A DNA stretch of 35,343 nt from an uncultured Ruminococcus sp. (GCA_910577575.1 CAJTOG010000012.1:1-35343), one strand, 5' to 3'; shown: positions 7,269 through 16,977, counted from the stretch's first letter. Translations and numbers: made by a program. Notes: generated from the sequence alone by a model not told the origin.

Positions 7269-10200
7269 ATGTCTGTATTCAGAATTTATTCAGAAAAAAA
7301 ACCGGAGTTTGCTGTTGAAGCACAATCAGTACTTAGTGATATTAAAACAGCACTGAGACTTGATATCAACAGTATCAGGATTCTTAACCGTTATGATGCT
7401 GACCGTCTGAGCGAAGAAGATTTTAAAGCTGCAATCAGTACTGTTTTTTCAGAACCTGCTGTTGATGTGGTTTATGATGAACTTCCCAAACTTGCTGACG
7501 GCGAACGCATTTTTGCTGTTGAGTATCTTCCGGGACAATTTGACCAGAGAGCTGACAGTTGTGAACAGTGTATTCAGATTCTTCGTCAGGGCGAAAGATG
7601 CAGAGTAAGAAATGCAAGAATCTATATTGTTGAAGGCAGATTAACTGATAATGAATTTGCAAGTCTTAAATCATATCTTATAAATCCCGTTGAAAGCCGT
7701 GAAGCTTCACTTGATAAAGTTGATACGCTTGATACAAATTATGAAATTCCGACTACTGTCGAGACTTTGGATGGATTTATAAATCTTAATTATAAAGGAC
7801 TTCATGCTTTTGTAGATGAATTTGGTCTTGCTATGGATTATGACGATATAAAATTCTGTCAGGATTATTTCCGCAATAAAGAACATCGTGACCCTACTAT
7901 CACAGAAATCCGCATGATTGATACTTATTGGTCTGACCATTGCCGTCATACAACATTTTTAACAAATATTGATGATGTCAGCATTGTTACACCATATATT
8001 AAAAATACTTATGATATGTATATAAACATAAGAGAAGAACTCGGAAGAACGGATAAGCCGATAACTCTTATGGATTTGGGTACTATTGCCGCAAAGAAAT
8101 TGAAGGCTGACGGTCTGCTTCCTGATTTGGACGAGAGCGAGGAAATAAATGCTTGTTCTGTAAAAATCAAGGTTGATATTGACGGCAAGCTTGAGGACTG
8201 GATTTTGATGTTCAAGAATGAGACTCACAATCATCCGACCGAAATTGAACCATTCGGCGGAGCGGCTACTTGTCTCGGCGGTGCTATCCGTGACCCGCTT
8301 TCAGGCCGTTCATATGTATATCAGGCAATGCGTGTAACCGGTGCAGCAAATCCGCTTGTACCTGTTGAAGATACTATAGCAGGCAAGCTTCCGCAGAGAA
8401 AAATTACTTTGGGTGCAGCCAACGGATACAGCTCATACGGAAATCAGATTGGACTTGCTACAGGTCACGTTTCAGAGGTATATCATCCCGGATATGTTGC
8501 AAAGCGTATGGAAATAGGTGCAGTTTTAGGTGCGGCTCCGGCTGAGAATATAAGACGTGAAAGACCTGTTGCAGGAGATGTTGTAATACTTCTTGGCGGA
8601 AAGACAGGACGTGACGGCTGCGGAGGTGCAACAGGTTCATCAAAGTCCCATACTCTTGAATCACTTGAAAACTGCGGTGCTGAAGTACAGAAGGGCAATC
8701 CTCCGGAGGAGAGAAAACTTCAGAGGCTTTTCCGCAATCCTGAAGTTACCAAGATGATTAAAAGATGCAATGATTTCGGAGCAGGCGGTGTATCGGTTGC
8801 AATAGGCGAGCTTACTGACGGACTTATTATCAATCTCAATGCTGTTCCTAAGAAATATGATGGTCTTGACGGTACAGAGATTGCTATTTCCGAATCACAG
8901 GAGCGTATGGCAGTTGTAATTGCTCCGGAGGATGTTGAAAAATTCATGTTTGAGGCAAAGAAAGAAAATCTTGAAGCTACTCTTGTTGCTGATGTTGTAG
9001 ACGAGCCACGCCTTAAAATGAACTGGAACGGTAAAACTATTGTAAATCTTTCCCGTGAATTCCTCAATTCAAACGGTGCACCAAAATATACAAATATAGT
9101 TGTTGATATTCCGGATGAAACCGAAAACGAACAGTTTAACGATTCTGCTGAAGAATGGGTTAAACTTATGGGAAGTCTGAATGTATGTTCACAGAAGGGA
9201 CTTATCGAAAAATTTGATTCCACTATCGGAGCAGGTACTGTTCTTATGCCTTTCGGCGGTGCTTATCAGATGTCACCTTCTCAGGCTATGGCTGCAAAGA
9301 TTCCGGTACTCAAAGGTGAAACAAGCACCTGTTCACTTATGGGCTGGGGATATAATCCTGATATATCATCAAAAAGTCCTTATCATGGAGCAATGCTTGC
9401 GGTTATTGAATCAATTGCAAAGATTGTTGCTGCCGGTGGTACTTATAAAAAATGTTGGCTTACCTTCCAGGAATATTTTGAACGTACTCAAAATGACCCT
9501 AAACGCTGGGGCAAGCCTATGGCAGCACTTCTCGGTGCTTTTAAGGCACAGCTTGAACTCGGATGCGGTTCAATCGGCGGTAAGGATTCAATGTCGGGTA
9601 CTTTTGAAAATATTGATGTTCCGCCGACTCTTGTATCATTTGCTGTTTCAACTGCAAATGCTGATAAAATTGTATCAACTGAATTTAAAAAATCAGGGGA
9701 CAAGGTAATATATATTGCTCCTGACTATGATATAAACGGACTCCCTGTGTTTGACAGCGTAAAGGCAGTATTTGACAAGGTTGAGGATATTATTTCCGCT
9801 GGAAGAGCTGCTTCAGTCTGGACTATCGGATATGGTGGAGTTGCAGAGGGTATAGCTAAGATGTGTTTCGGAAATAAGTTAGGATTTGAATTTTCTTCAC
9901 GTCTTTCAGCTGATGTTCTGTTTAAACCATGTTATGGTGCATTTGTAATTGAACTTACCGGTGAAGCTTCTGATGATGAACAGGTTATCGGTAAAATCAT
10001 TGATAGTTATAAAATCTGTACTTTTGATTATAATATCAATCTTGATAATCTTCAGAGAGTATGGGAAAACAGACTTGAACCGGTATTTCCGTGCAGAATC
10101 AGGACAACTGACTCAACTCCGGCAACATACAGCTATAAGAATGAAACAAGGATTTCAGCTTCTGAAAAATTTGCAAAACCAAGGGTAATTATTCCGGTGT

Positions 10201-10973
10201 TCCCTGGAACAAACTGTGAATACGATACAGCAAGGGCATTTGAGAAAGCAGGTGCTGTCGCTGAAACTGTTGTTATACGCAATCTTTCAGCCAGTGACAT
10301 TGAACAGTCAGTTGACTATTTTGAAAATGCTATCAAGGAATCACAGATTATTATGATTCCAGGAGGATTCAGTGGCGGTGATGAACCTGAGGGAAGCGGT
10401 AAGTTTATTACAGCATTTTTCCGTAATCCCAAGATTAAAGATGCCGTTCATGACCTTCTTAAAAACCGTGACGGTCTTATGCTCGGTATATGCAACGGTT
10501 TTCAGGCACTTGTAAAGCTCGGACTTGTTCCGTTCGGTGAAATTGTCGATATGAAGAATGATTCTCCGACACTTACTTTTAATACAATCAACAGACATCA
10601 GTCCATGATGGTCAATACAAGAATTGCTTCAAATAAGAGTCCTTGGCTTTATGGTACGGAAGTAGGGGATATTCACTGCATACCAATTTCACACGGTGAG
10701 GGACGTTTTACAGCTCCGGCAAGTCTTATTCAGCAACTTGCCAATAATGGACAGATTGCTACTCAGTATGTTGATTTGGATGGCTGTCCTACAATGGATA
10801 TACGCTATAATCCTAATACTTCAATTGAAGCAATCGAGGGCATTACTTCACCGGATGGCCGTGTACTCGGTAAAATGGGACATTCTGAACGTAAAGGAAG
10901 CTATATCTGTAAAAATATTGAAGGAAACAAAGACCAGAAAATTTTTGAAAGCGGTGTGGCATACTTCAAGTAA
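7269..10973 (+). CDS. purL: Phosphoribosylformylglycinamidine synthase, single-chain form
   Basis: 1234-residue enzyme for the fourth step of purine synthesis, converting FGAR to FGAM with glutamine and ATP. The N-terminal PurS-like part is followed by two PurM-like halves; ATP/metal-binding ETHNHPTEIEPFGGAATCLGG and GAGGVSVAIGEL are visible. A C-terminal class I glutaminase has Cys1075 in LGICNGFQ, His1142 and Glu1144 in HGEGRF, and GGFSGGDEPEGSG. This is the long one-chain form that occurs in Clostridia in place of separate PurS, PurL and PurQ. GGAG lies before the ATG, 18 bp after mtaB, and a strong terminator follows. No other pur gene is in the window. Confidence 0.96.
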   Translation: MSVFRIYSEKKPEFAVEAQSVLSDIKTALRLDINSIRILNRYDADRLSEEDFKAAISTVFSEPAVDVVYDELPKLADGERIFAVEYLPGQFDQRADSCEQCIQILRQGERCRVRNARIYIVEGRLTDNEFASLKSYLINPVESREASLDKVDTLDTNYEIPTTVETLDGFINLNYKGLHAFVDEFGLAMDYDDIKFCQDYFRNKEHRDPTITEIRMIDTYWSDHCRHTTFLTNIDDVSIVTPYIKNTYDMYINIREELGRTDKPITLMDLGTIAAKKLKADGLLPDLDESEEINACSVKIKVDIDGKLEDWILMFKNETHNHPTEIEPFGGAATCLGGAIRDPLSGRSYVYQAMRVTGAANPLVPVEDTIAGKLPQRKITLGAANGYSSYGNQIGLATGHVSEVYHPGYVAKRMEIGAVLGAAPAENIRRERPVAGDVVILLGGKTGRDGCGGATGSSKSHTLESLENCGAEVQKGNPPEERKLQRLFRNPEVTKMIKRCNDFGAGGVSVAIGELTDGLIINLNAVPKKYDGLDGTEIAISESQERMAVVIAPEDVEKFMFEAKKENLEATLVADVVDEPRLKMNWNGKTIVNLSREFLNSNGAPKYTNIVVDIPDETENEQFNDSAEEWVKLMGSLNVCSQKGLIEKFDSTIGAGTVLMPFGGAYQMSPSQAMAAKIPVLKGETSTCSLMGWGYNPDISSKSPYHGAMLAVIESIAKIVAAGGTYKKCWLTFQEYFERTQNDPKRWGKPMAALLGAFKAQLELGCGSIGGKDSMSGTFENIDVPPTLVSFAVSTANADKIVSTEFKKSGDKVIYIAPDYDINGLPVFDSVKAVFDKVEDIISAGRAASVWTIGYGGVAEGIAKMCFGNKLGFEFSSRLSADVLFKPCYGAFVIELTGEASDDEQVIGKIIDSYKICTFDYNINLDNLQRVWENRLEPVFPCRIRTTDSTPATYSYKNETRISASEKFAKPRVIIPVFPGTNCEYDTARAFEKAGAVAETVVIRNLSASDIEQSVDYFENAIKESQIIMIPGGFSGGDEPEGSGKFITAFFRNPKIKDAVHDLLKNRDGLMLGICNGFQALVKLGLVPFGEIVDMKNDSPTLTFNTINRHQSMMVNTRIASNKSPWLYGTEVGDIHCIPISHGEGRFTAPASLIQQLANNGQIATQYVDLDGCPTMDIRYNPNTSIEAIEGITSPDGRVLGKMGHSERKGSYICKNIEGNKDQKIFESGVAYFK

Positions 10974-10984
10974 AAACATTTTTC

Positions 10985-11015
10985 AGAGCAGGATGAAAAG
11001 TCCTGCTCTTTTTTT
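10985..11015 (+). terminator. Terminator of mtaB-purL
   Basis: AGAGCAGGA (10985-10993), 7-nt loop, TCCTGCTCT (11001-11009), then a run of T to 11015. Confidence 0.93.
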
Positions 11016-11017
11016 AC

Positions 11018-11046
11018 TTGACAGTTCTTTTATTTTAATGTATAAT
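11018..11046 (+). promoter_or_regulatory. Consensus promoter of the accessory patch
   Basis: Perfect TTGACA (11018-11023) and TATAAT (11041-11046), 17-bp spacer, starting 3 bp after the purL terminator's T-run. Confidence 0.9.
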
Positions 11047-11076
11047 AAAACCATATTTTATTTAGGATGATAATTT

Positions 11077-11514
11077 TTGGATAATCATAAAAGGGAAAAA
11101 TTACAGGAACTTATAATGAAAAATAAACTCCGGTTAAAACAGAAAAGTTTATCAGATAATGAATTATTTCAGGAATGTCTGAAAAAGCTTGAATATGCTG
11201 AAATAATTGAAGAAAATGCAAAAACAGAAAATATATTGAATTTAATGAAAAGCAGATTCAATATAAAATATCATCACATTGACAGTTCTTATGAAATATC
11301 TTTTAATCAATTGTTTCTGAATTCTGAGCAGAAGTATTATATCATATGGGATAACGCAGATATACCAATATTAAAATGTTCAGGGAAATATGTGCTTCAA
11401 TTTCCGGACGATGTATTTGTTGTGGATTTTGATACATATATTGTTTCAGAAGATTTCAGTGAAGTTATTCATTGTGATGAATCGGACAGATTATGGCGAT
11501 ATATTGATATATAA
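11077..11514 (+). CDS. Hypothetical protein, possible immunity protein
   Basis: 145 residues, strongly Lys/Asn/Ile-rich and more AT-rich than its neighbours. A charged N-terminal helical part (about 1-60) is followed by a beta-rich region with KYYIIWDNADIPILKCSG, DDVFVVDFDTYIVSEDFSEVIH and a Trp near the end. The 'visible-as-Trp-Asp then FDT-hydrophobic-SED' pattern reminds me of small immunity proteins from contact-dependent toxin loci, but I cannot name a family. It starts with TTG at 11077 with AGGA upstream, and has a consensus promoter. No toxin gene is visible. A CPBP membrane protease gene follows. Confidence 0.55.
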   Translation: MDNHKREKLQELIMKNKLRLKQKSLSDNELFQECLKKLEYAEIIEENAKTENILNLMKSRFNIKYHHIDSSYEISFNQLFLNSEQKYYIIWDNADIPILKCSGKYVLQFPDDVFVVDFDTYIVSEDFSEVIHCDESDRLWRYIDI

Positions 11515-11550
11515 GAGATTAATGATTTTTATTGAAAATAGGTGACATAT

Positions 11551-12210
11551 ATGAAAGAAAAAGTTTTTAAAAATATGAATGCCGTTTATTGTATGGCTTT
11601 ATTTACAATATGGACTGTATTGGAAATTTTTCTTGTTCCAAAAATGAAATTATATATGGCTGATGAAACAGTTGATATATTAAAGGAAACTGTAATAAAA
11701 ATTATAATATGGTTTATTCCGTCAGTATTTTTGATTATTCATTTCAATAATTTTTTATATATAAAAAAGGACAAACTTTTTGAATGTAAATCTGCATTAT
11801 TAAAATATGTTCCTTTATTTTTGATTTTTGCAGTATATCATATTATTTCTGATTATGTAAGAAATGGCAGTGTTTCTGTGAGTGATTCTTTCAGGCTTTC
11901 CGATATATTATTATCCCTGACTGTTGGCATTTCGGAAGAAATGGTTTTCAGAGGATTATTTCTTAACAGCATATTGAAAGAGAATAAAAATAATTGGTTT
12001 GCTGTTTCAGTTAATTCAATAATGTTTTTACTGATACATTTTCCCATTTGGTATACAAGCGGCTTGTTCGTTGAATATATAGTAAGTGGTTCTTTTGTTC
12101 AGATTATAATATTGAGTTTAATTTTCAGTTGGAGTTTTATAAAAAGTAAAAGCATAATTGTACCGATTGCTTTACATACATTTTGGGATTTGTTATGCTG
12201 GTTCTTATAA
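11551..12210 (+). CDS. CPBP family intramembrane glutamic endopeptidase
   Basis: 219-residue polytopic membrane protein with about six hydrophobic segments. It has the three CPBP (CAAX protease/bacteriocin-processing, Abi) motifs: Glu129-Glu130 and Arg134 in SEEMVFRG, His163 in FLLIHFP, and His209 with Asp213 in LHTFWD. Members cleave substrates in the membrane, and in Gram-positive bacteria many are tied to bacteriocin maturation or self-immunity. The ATG at 11551 is preceded by GGTG; a GTG three codons earlier is less likely. It follows the immunity-like gene by 36 bp, with the same low GC. The substrate is unknown. Confidence 0.85.
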   Translation: MKEKVFKNMNAVYCMALFTIWTVLEIFLVPKMKLYMADETVDILKETVIKIIIWFIPSVFLIIHFNNFLYIKKDKLFECKSALLKYVPLFLIFAVYHIISDYVRNGSVSVSDSFRLSDILLSLTVGISEEMVFRGLFLNSILKENKNNWFAVSVNSIMFLLIHFPIWYTSGLFVEYIVSGSFVQIIILSLIFSWSFIKSKSIIVPIALHTFWDLLCWFL

Positions 12211-12263
12211 TCTGAATTTTAATTGATTCTCAGCAATAAAATTATTTTTTTGGAGAAATTTTT

Positions 12264-12710
12264 ATGGGACATGGAATAAGGGCGATTATAGGAAAAAATA
12301 ACGCTGTTAAAAATATTGCGGATTTCTGGCACTACGCTGATGTAATTGAACTTCAGCAAGATTATTCAATGATTTTTCTGACAGATAAATTGTTTGATGA
12401 TATAACTGAATTGTATGATGAAAAAAATAATCTTGATTGCTGTGGACTTGTATTTTTCACAACATCGGTTTTCCATTTTTTATAGGAGTATTCTGCTGAT
12501 TCAAAGCTTATGTATATAGAAACAGATTATTTTGGAGGATATGGCACACAGATAGGTATATTGTTTAAGAACAACAGTGTGATAAATTCTCCTATTAGTG
12601 AAAAGGGAATAATAAATAAATTGCTTAAAGAGATAGGAGCATTGAAATATATGGGAAAGGATGAATTTGACAGTTTAGGGCTTGGATGTTTTTGTAGAAT
12701 GGAAATATAA
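12264..12710 (+). pseudogene. Hypothetical protein gene interrupted by one in-frame amber codon
   Basis: An ATG at 12264 (GGAG upstream) opens a frame that meets TAG at 12483-12485 after 73 codons. The same frame then continues with sense codons to a TAA at 12708-12710. Together they would encode about 148 residues, beginning MGHGIRAIIGKNNAV and including YIETDYFGGYGTQIG and KDEFDSLGLGCF. The sequence after the amber (EYSADSKLMYIETDYFGG) continues naturally, so a GAG-to-TAG or similar point change is the simplest explanation. I do not recognise the family. A second ATG at 12510 has no good ribosome site. It shares the AT-richness of the two genes before it. Confidence 0.6.
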
Positions 12711-12715
12711 AAATA

Positions 12716-12755
12716 CCCGAAAGAAGCGAAAAGATTCTTTCGGGCTTTATTTTTT
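12716..12755 (+). terminator. Terminator closing the accessory patch
   Basis: CCCGAAAGAA (12716-12725), 9-nt loop, TTCTTTCGGG (12735-12744), followed by CTTTATTTTTT. Confidence 0.9.
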
Positions 12756-12759
12756 ATAC

Positions 12760-12788
12760 TTGCAAATATTTGTTGGGTATGGTATAAT
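12760..12788 (+). promoter_or_regulatory. Promoter of the M42 peptidase operon
   Basis: TTGCAA (12760-12765) and TATAAT (12783-12788), spacer 17 bp, 36 bp before the first peptidase start. Confidence 0.75.
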
Positions 12789-12824
12789 ATAAGTCGAAAT
12801 AATTCAGAAAGGAATTTTGTATTT

Positions 12825-13835
12825 ATGGATTTGAAAAAAACAGTTTTTGAACTGTCAGAAGCTTATGGTGCATCAGGCAATGAATTTCCAGCGGCTGAAC
12901 TTGCACTTGATATGCTTAAAAAATATTGTCCTGATGCTGAAATGGTGAACGGCAATGTTATAGGAAAATTTGGTGTTCACAGTGAGAGTAAGCTTAATCT
13001 TGTTCTTGATGCACATATAGACCAGATTGGTTTTGTTGTGACTTATATAACTGATGAGGGATTTATAAAAATAGGGAATTTAGGCGGAATAGACAGGCGG
13101 CTGCTTCCGGCACAGCAGGTTGTTATACATGGAAAGCAAGATATAAAGGGAGTTATATGTTCTATACCTCCGCACCTTACCAAAGGCGACAGTAAAGTAC
13201 TTGATTTTGATGAAATCGCAATTGATACAGGTATGAAAAAATCTGAACTTGAAAAAATTGTATCTTTGGGAGATTCGATAACTTTTGATGTAAAATGCAG
13301 AAGCCTTTTAAATGACAGAATAACAGGCGGTGCACTTGACGACCGATGCGGAGTTGCATCTGTTCTGTATGCACTTGAGCTTTTGAATAATTGTAAAACA
13401 AAATATAATGTCACTGTTATTTTTTCAACTCAGGAGGAACTCGGTGAGAGAGGTGCAAAAATCGGCGCATTTGAAATTAATCCTGATATTGCAATTGCTG
13501 TAGATGTAAGTTTTGCATATGCTCAGGGTGAAAACGAGCAGAAATGCGGTCATCTGGGAAAAGGTGCAATGATTGGTATATCGCCAAGCCTTTCCCGTGA
13601 AATTTCAGACATTTTAATTAATACGGCAAAATCGGCAGATATCCCATATCAACTTGAAATTATGAACGGTCTGACTTCAACCAATGCTGACCAATATTCA
13701 ATAAGCAGAGACGGTGCAAAGGCTTGTACTCTTTCAATACCGCTCAGAAATATGCATACGCCTGTTGAGGTTATAAGTCTTGCTGATGTGAATTATACGG
13801 CTGAACTTCTTGCATCATATATAAAGGGGGATTGA
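12825..13835 (+). CDS. M42 family metallopeptidase (first of a tandem pair)
   Basis: 336-residue cytoplasmic aminopeptidase of the M42 (glutamyl aminopeptidase/TET) family. Two-metal site elements are visible: His and Asp in LDAHIDQIGF, GALDDRCGV, the catalytic Glu in STQEELGERG, AVDVSF and the final ligand His in MHTPVEVI. The usual AHMDEVG reads AHIDQIG here, keeping the His and Asp. M42 enzymes form dodecameric shells that trim peptides left by the proteasome or by other proteases. The 339-residue paralogue begins 4 bp after the stop, and a GNAT gene overlaps that one, so three genes share a transcript. AAAGGA precedes the ATG. Confidence 0.92.
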   Translation: MDLKKTVFELSEAYGASGNEFPAAELALDMLKKYCPDAEMVNGNVIGKFGVHSESKLNLVLDAHIDQIGFVVTYITDEGFIKIGNLGGIDRRLLPAQQVVIHGKQDIKGVICSIPPHLTKGDSKVLDFDEIAIDTGMKKSELEKIVSLGDSITFDVKCRSLLNDRITGGALDDRCGVASVLYALELLNNCKTKYNVTVIFSTQEELGERGAKIGAFEINPDIAIAVDVSFAYAQGENEQKCGHLGKGAMIGISPSLSREISDILINTAKSADIPYQLEIMNGLTSTNADQYSISRDGAKACTLSIPLRNMHTPVEVISLADVNYTAELLASYIKGD

Positions 13836-13839
13836 ATAG

Positions 13840-14859
13840 ATGAAAGAGCTGTTAAAAGAACTGTGTTTAATCAATGGAATTTCAGGTGATGAATCTGCTG
13901 TACGTGAGAATATAATTTCAAAGATAAACGGGTACTGTGATTACAGAGTTGATAATCTTGGAAATTTAATCTGTTTCTGCAAAGGGAAAAAGTCATCTGA
14001 TAAAAAGCTTATGATTTGTGCACATATGGATGAGGTCGGATTTATTGTTACATATATAAAAAATGATGGTACACTTTGTTTCGGTGAAGTAGGCGGAATT
14101 GACCCATCTGTTATAATTGGCAGGCAGGTTACTATAGGTAGGAATAAAATAAGCGGAATTATCGGCTCAAAAGCAGTACATAATCTTTCAAAGGACGAAA
14201 GGAAAGCATCTCCGAAAACGGATAGCTTATATATTGATATCGGTGCAGATTCAAGGGAAGAAGCTGAAAAATATGTAAAGCTTGGTGACAGTGTATGCTT
14301 TGATTCTGAATATACTGAACTTGGTGAAAACTGTATAAAATCAAAGGCAGTTGATGACCGTGCGGGCTGTACAATGATGATTGAATTAATTAGGGAAAAG
14401 CCTGAATATGATACATATTTTGTCTTTAATGTTCAGGAAGAAATCGGATTAAGGGGTTCAAGGGTAAGTGCATTTTCTGTTGCCCCTGATTTTGCAATAG
14501 TTCTGGAAGCTACTACTGCTGCTGATATTGATGGAATATCCGATGAAAAGAAAGTGTGCTCGCTCGGAAAAGGAGCTGTAGTTGGATTTATGGACAGAAG
14601 TACAGTTTATGACAAAGGACTTTATAATCTTGCATTTGATACTGCTGAAAAATATGACATACCATGCCAGACTAAAACCATGATAGCAGGCGGAAATGAC
14701 AGCGGAGCTATTCATTTGAGCCGTGGCGGAGTGCATACTATAGCAGTCTCAGTGCCATGCCGTTATCTGCACAGTCCGTCATGCGTTATTAATTTAGACG
14801 ATTTGGAAAGCTCATTTAATCTTGTTAAAGCACTTGCAAAAAGGGTGCATGAGTTATGA
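13840..14859 (+). CDS. M42 family metallopeptidase (second of a tandem pair)
   Basis: 339 residues. The family motifs are clear: CAHMDEVGF, AVDDRAGC, NVQEEIGLRGSR, LEATTAADI and the terminal RYLHSPSCVINL that carries the last metal-ligand His. It is closer to the family norm than its upstream neighbour, with which it is only loosely similar, so the duplication is old or the pair form a mixed complex. An SD-like AAGGGGG overlaps the end of the upstream gene, which ends 4 bp before this ATG. The stop overlaps the next start in ATGA. Confidence 0.93.
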   Translation: MKELLKELCLINGISGDESAVRENIISKINGYCDYRVDNLGNLICFCKGKKSSDKKLMICAHMDEVGFIVTYIKNDGTLCFGEVGGIDPSVIIGRQVTIGRNKISGIIGSKAVHNLSKDERKASPKTDSLYIDIGADSREEAEKYVKLGDSVCFDSEYTELGENCIKSKAVDDRAGCTMMIELIREKPEYDTYFVFNVQEEIGLRGSRVSAFSVAPDFAIVLEATTAADIDGISDEKKVCSLGKGAVVGFMDRSTVYDKGLYNLAFDTAEKYDIPCQTKTMIAGGNDSGAIHLSRGGVHTIAVSVPCRYLHSPSCVINLDDLESSFNLVKALAKRVHEL

Positions 14860-15659
14860 TAAAATTAATTCAGAATGAGAGTGAATTCAATACAGAAATT
14901 CTTATGAAGTCTCTTTCAGGACGTAAGATGATTGCGTATATGAATGCTTATGGGACAGGATACGATTTTTGCCGTTTTTATAAAATTACTCATGAATCAG
15001 GCGAAGGATTTATGTTTTTTATAAATTCAACGCTCATAATCTGTACTGACGGAAAACTGTGTGCAGATTATGAACTGGTATCTTTTATTAATATGTGTAT
15101 GCCTTTCAGAATTGAAGGTGATACAAGAATACTTAAAAAAGTTTCTGCTGATGTTTCTGACTCATATCAGGTACTTAACAGAACAGTTTTTGAACTTGTT
15201 CCCGATGAGAAAAGTCAGAATTTTGCAGAAGAATTTGTTGATTTTAATCCCAGTCTACCGGAAGTTTATAAGATTTTAAGCGAGGGTTTTCCGAATATTT
15301 CCGATTTTTCATTATGGTATACAGATACTTCACACAGATGCAGGCATGGTATAAGCAAAGTATTTACTTATAGGGACTGTACAACGGCTTCTATGGTTTT
15401 TGATATAGGTAACGAGGTTCTGATAGGGCAGGTTGCAACAAAACTGTCGGCAAGGGGAAGCGGCTATGCAAGGGAATTTCTGAAATGGCTTGCATATTTT
15501 CTTAATAATTTGGGTAAAAGAGCTTTTCTGCTTGCACTTGATATCCGTGTAAGTTTTTACAGGGAAATAGGATTTAGGGAAATAGAGACTGAAATTGTCC
15601 TTGAAAGAATTGATATTGAAAAAGAAAGCATTTTCAAGGGTATTCTGGAAGATGAGTAA
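14856..15659 (+). CDS. GNAT family N-acetyltransferase
   Basis: 267 residues. The C-terminal half (about 165-255) has the GNAT pattern: a beta strand before VLIGQVATKLSARGSGYAREFLKWLAYFL, which includes the acetyl-CoA pyrophosphate-binding loop (normally Q/RxxGxG/A), followed by AFLLALDIRVSFYREIGF. The N-terminal 150 residues are not recognisable and may be a diverged GNAT repeat or a substrate domain. It overlaps the M42 gene by 4 bp (ATGA), indicating translational coupling. The acceptor substrate is unknown; a link to amino acids or peptides released by the peptidases is only a guess. Confidence 0.75.
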   Translation: MIKLIQNESEFNTEILMKSLSGRKMIAYMNAYGTGYDFCRFYKITHESGEGFMFFINSTLIICTDGKLCADYELVSFINMCMPFRIEGDTRILKKVSADVSDSYQVLNRTVFELVPDEKSQNFAEEFVDFNPSLPEVYKILSEGFPNISDFSLWYTDTSHRCRHGISKVFTYRDCTTASMVFDIGNEVLIGQVATKLSARGSGYAREFLKWLAYFLNNLGKRAFLLALDIRVSFYREIGFREIETEIVLERIDIEKESIFKGILEDE

Positions 15660-15674
15660 TGAAAGGATATAATT

Positions 15675-16943
15675 ATGAATAAAGATATAAAAAAGATATA
15701 TAATTTTGATGATAAACTTCTGGAACTTGCTGAACAGGCAGAAAAAAACTGCACGAAGGCTTTCGAAGACATAGATAAAACTGCTGAATATTGCGGAGCA
15801 AAGGTTCTTAAAGCATTTGCAGACAATAGAATAAGTGAATCTTGTTTTTATGGTTCAACAGGATATGGTTACGGTGATATAGGCAGAGAAAGTATTGACA
15901 GGGTCTTTGCACAGGTTTTAGGTACAGAAGATGCACTTGTCCGTTTCAATTTTGTTTCTGGTACTCATGCACTGTCTGTTGCACTTTTCGGAGTTCTGAG
16001 AACAGGTGATAAAATGGTATCAATTACAGGTAAGCCATATGATACTCTTGAAGAAGTTATTGGTCTTGCCGGAGAAAAGGGAAATGGTTCTCTTATGGAT
16101 TATGGTATTGAATACGGTCAGGTTGATTTGCTTGAAAACGGTATTCCGGATTATGAAAAAATCACAGAAGCCGTAAAGGATGCAAAAGTTGCATATATTC
16201 AGCGTTCAAGAGGATATTCTCTTCGCCATGCTTTTACTGTTGATGATATAGAAAAGATGGTAAATGCCGTTAAAAGAGGAAATCCTGATGCAGTAATCAT
16301 GGTTGATAATTGCTATGGTGAATTTGTTGAATGCCGTGAACCATCGGAAGCAGGAGCAGATATTATTATAGGTTCTCTGATTAAGAATGCCGGCGGAGGT
16401 ATTGCAAGAACAGGCGGTTATATTGCAGGAAGAGCTGATTTGATAGAACTTTGTTCATATCGTTTAACCTGTGTTGGTATGGGCAAGGAAGTCGGATGTA
16501 CTTTAGATATGAACCGTGAAATGCTTTTAGGTTTGTTCTTTGCTCCTGATGTAGTTGCTTCAGCAATTAAAACATCAGCTTTTGCAAGTGAAATTTTTAC
16601 ACTTCTCGGATATAAATGTTCTCCATGCAGAAATGATAAAAGAGGAGATATTATCACAGCGATAGAACTTAAAAATGAAAAGAATCTAATAGCTTTCTGC
16701 CGTGGCATACAAAAAGGAGCTCCGGTTGATTCTTTTGTCACTCCTGAACCATGGGATATGCCTGGTTACACAAGTAAAGTAATTATGGCAGCGGGGGCTT
16801 TTACAATGGGTGCATCAATTGAACTTTCAGCAGATGCTCCCATAAGAGAACCATATGCGGTCTGGATGCAGGGCGGTATTACATATACAAGCGGAAAATT
16901 AGGTGTTATGCTTGCGGCACAGGAGTTAATAAGCAGCTCTTAA
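15675..16943 (+). CDS. PLP-dependent methionine gamma-lyase/aluminium-resistance family protein
   Basis: 422-residue fold-type I PLP enzyme. The N-terminal FYGSTGYGYGDIGRESIDRVFAQ and FVSGTHALSVALFG, MVDNCYGEFVE and the PLP-lysine region IIIGSLIKNAGGGIARTGGYI (Lys237) match the family annotated as methionine gamma-lyase-like or aluminium resistance protein, typified by Bacillus YnbB. The substrate has not been settled for the family; C-S lyase activity is an assumption from fold. AAAGGA precedes the ATG. It starts 15 bp after the GNAT gene, so it probably ends the M42 operon; no hairpin terminator was seen after it. Confidence 0.88.
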   Translation: MNKDIKKIYNFDDKLLELAEQAEKNCTKAFEDIDKTAEYCGAKVLKAFADNRISESCFYGSTGYGYGDIGRESIDRVFAQVLGTEDALVRFNFVSGTHALSVALFGVLRTGDKMVSITGKPYDTLEEVIGLAGEKGNGSLMDYGIEYGQVDLLENGIPDYEKITEAVKDAKVAYIQRSRGYSLRHAFTVDDIEKMVNAVKRGNPDAVIMVDNCYGEFVECREPSEAGADIIIGSLIKNAGGGIARTGGYIAGRADLIELCSYRLTCVGMGKEVGCTLDMNREMLLGLFFAPDVVASAIKTSAFASEIFTLLGYKCSPCRNDKRGDIITAIELKNEKNLIAFCRGIQKGAPVDSFVTPEPWDMPGYTSKVIMAAGAFTMGASIELSADAPIREPYAVWMQGGITYTSGKLGVMLAAQELISSS

Positions 16944-16977
16944 TTATTACAAATTAGTGTCATATTCGCTTTTTTTG

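Noticed and set aside
8720..9223. A 167-codon open frame on the minus strand within purL
   Set aside because: It lies wholly inside a well-conserved gene, is Ser/Thr-rich as antisense frames here tend to be, and shows no domain.
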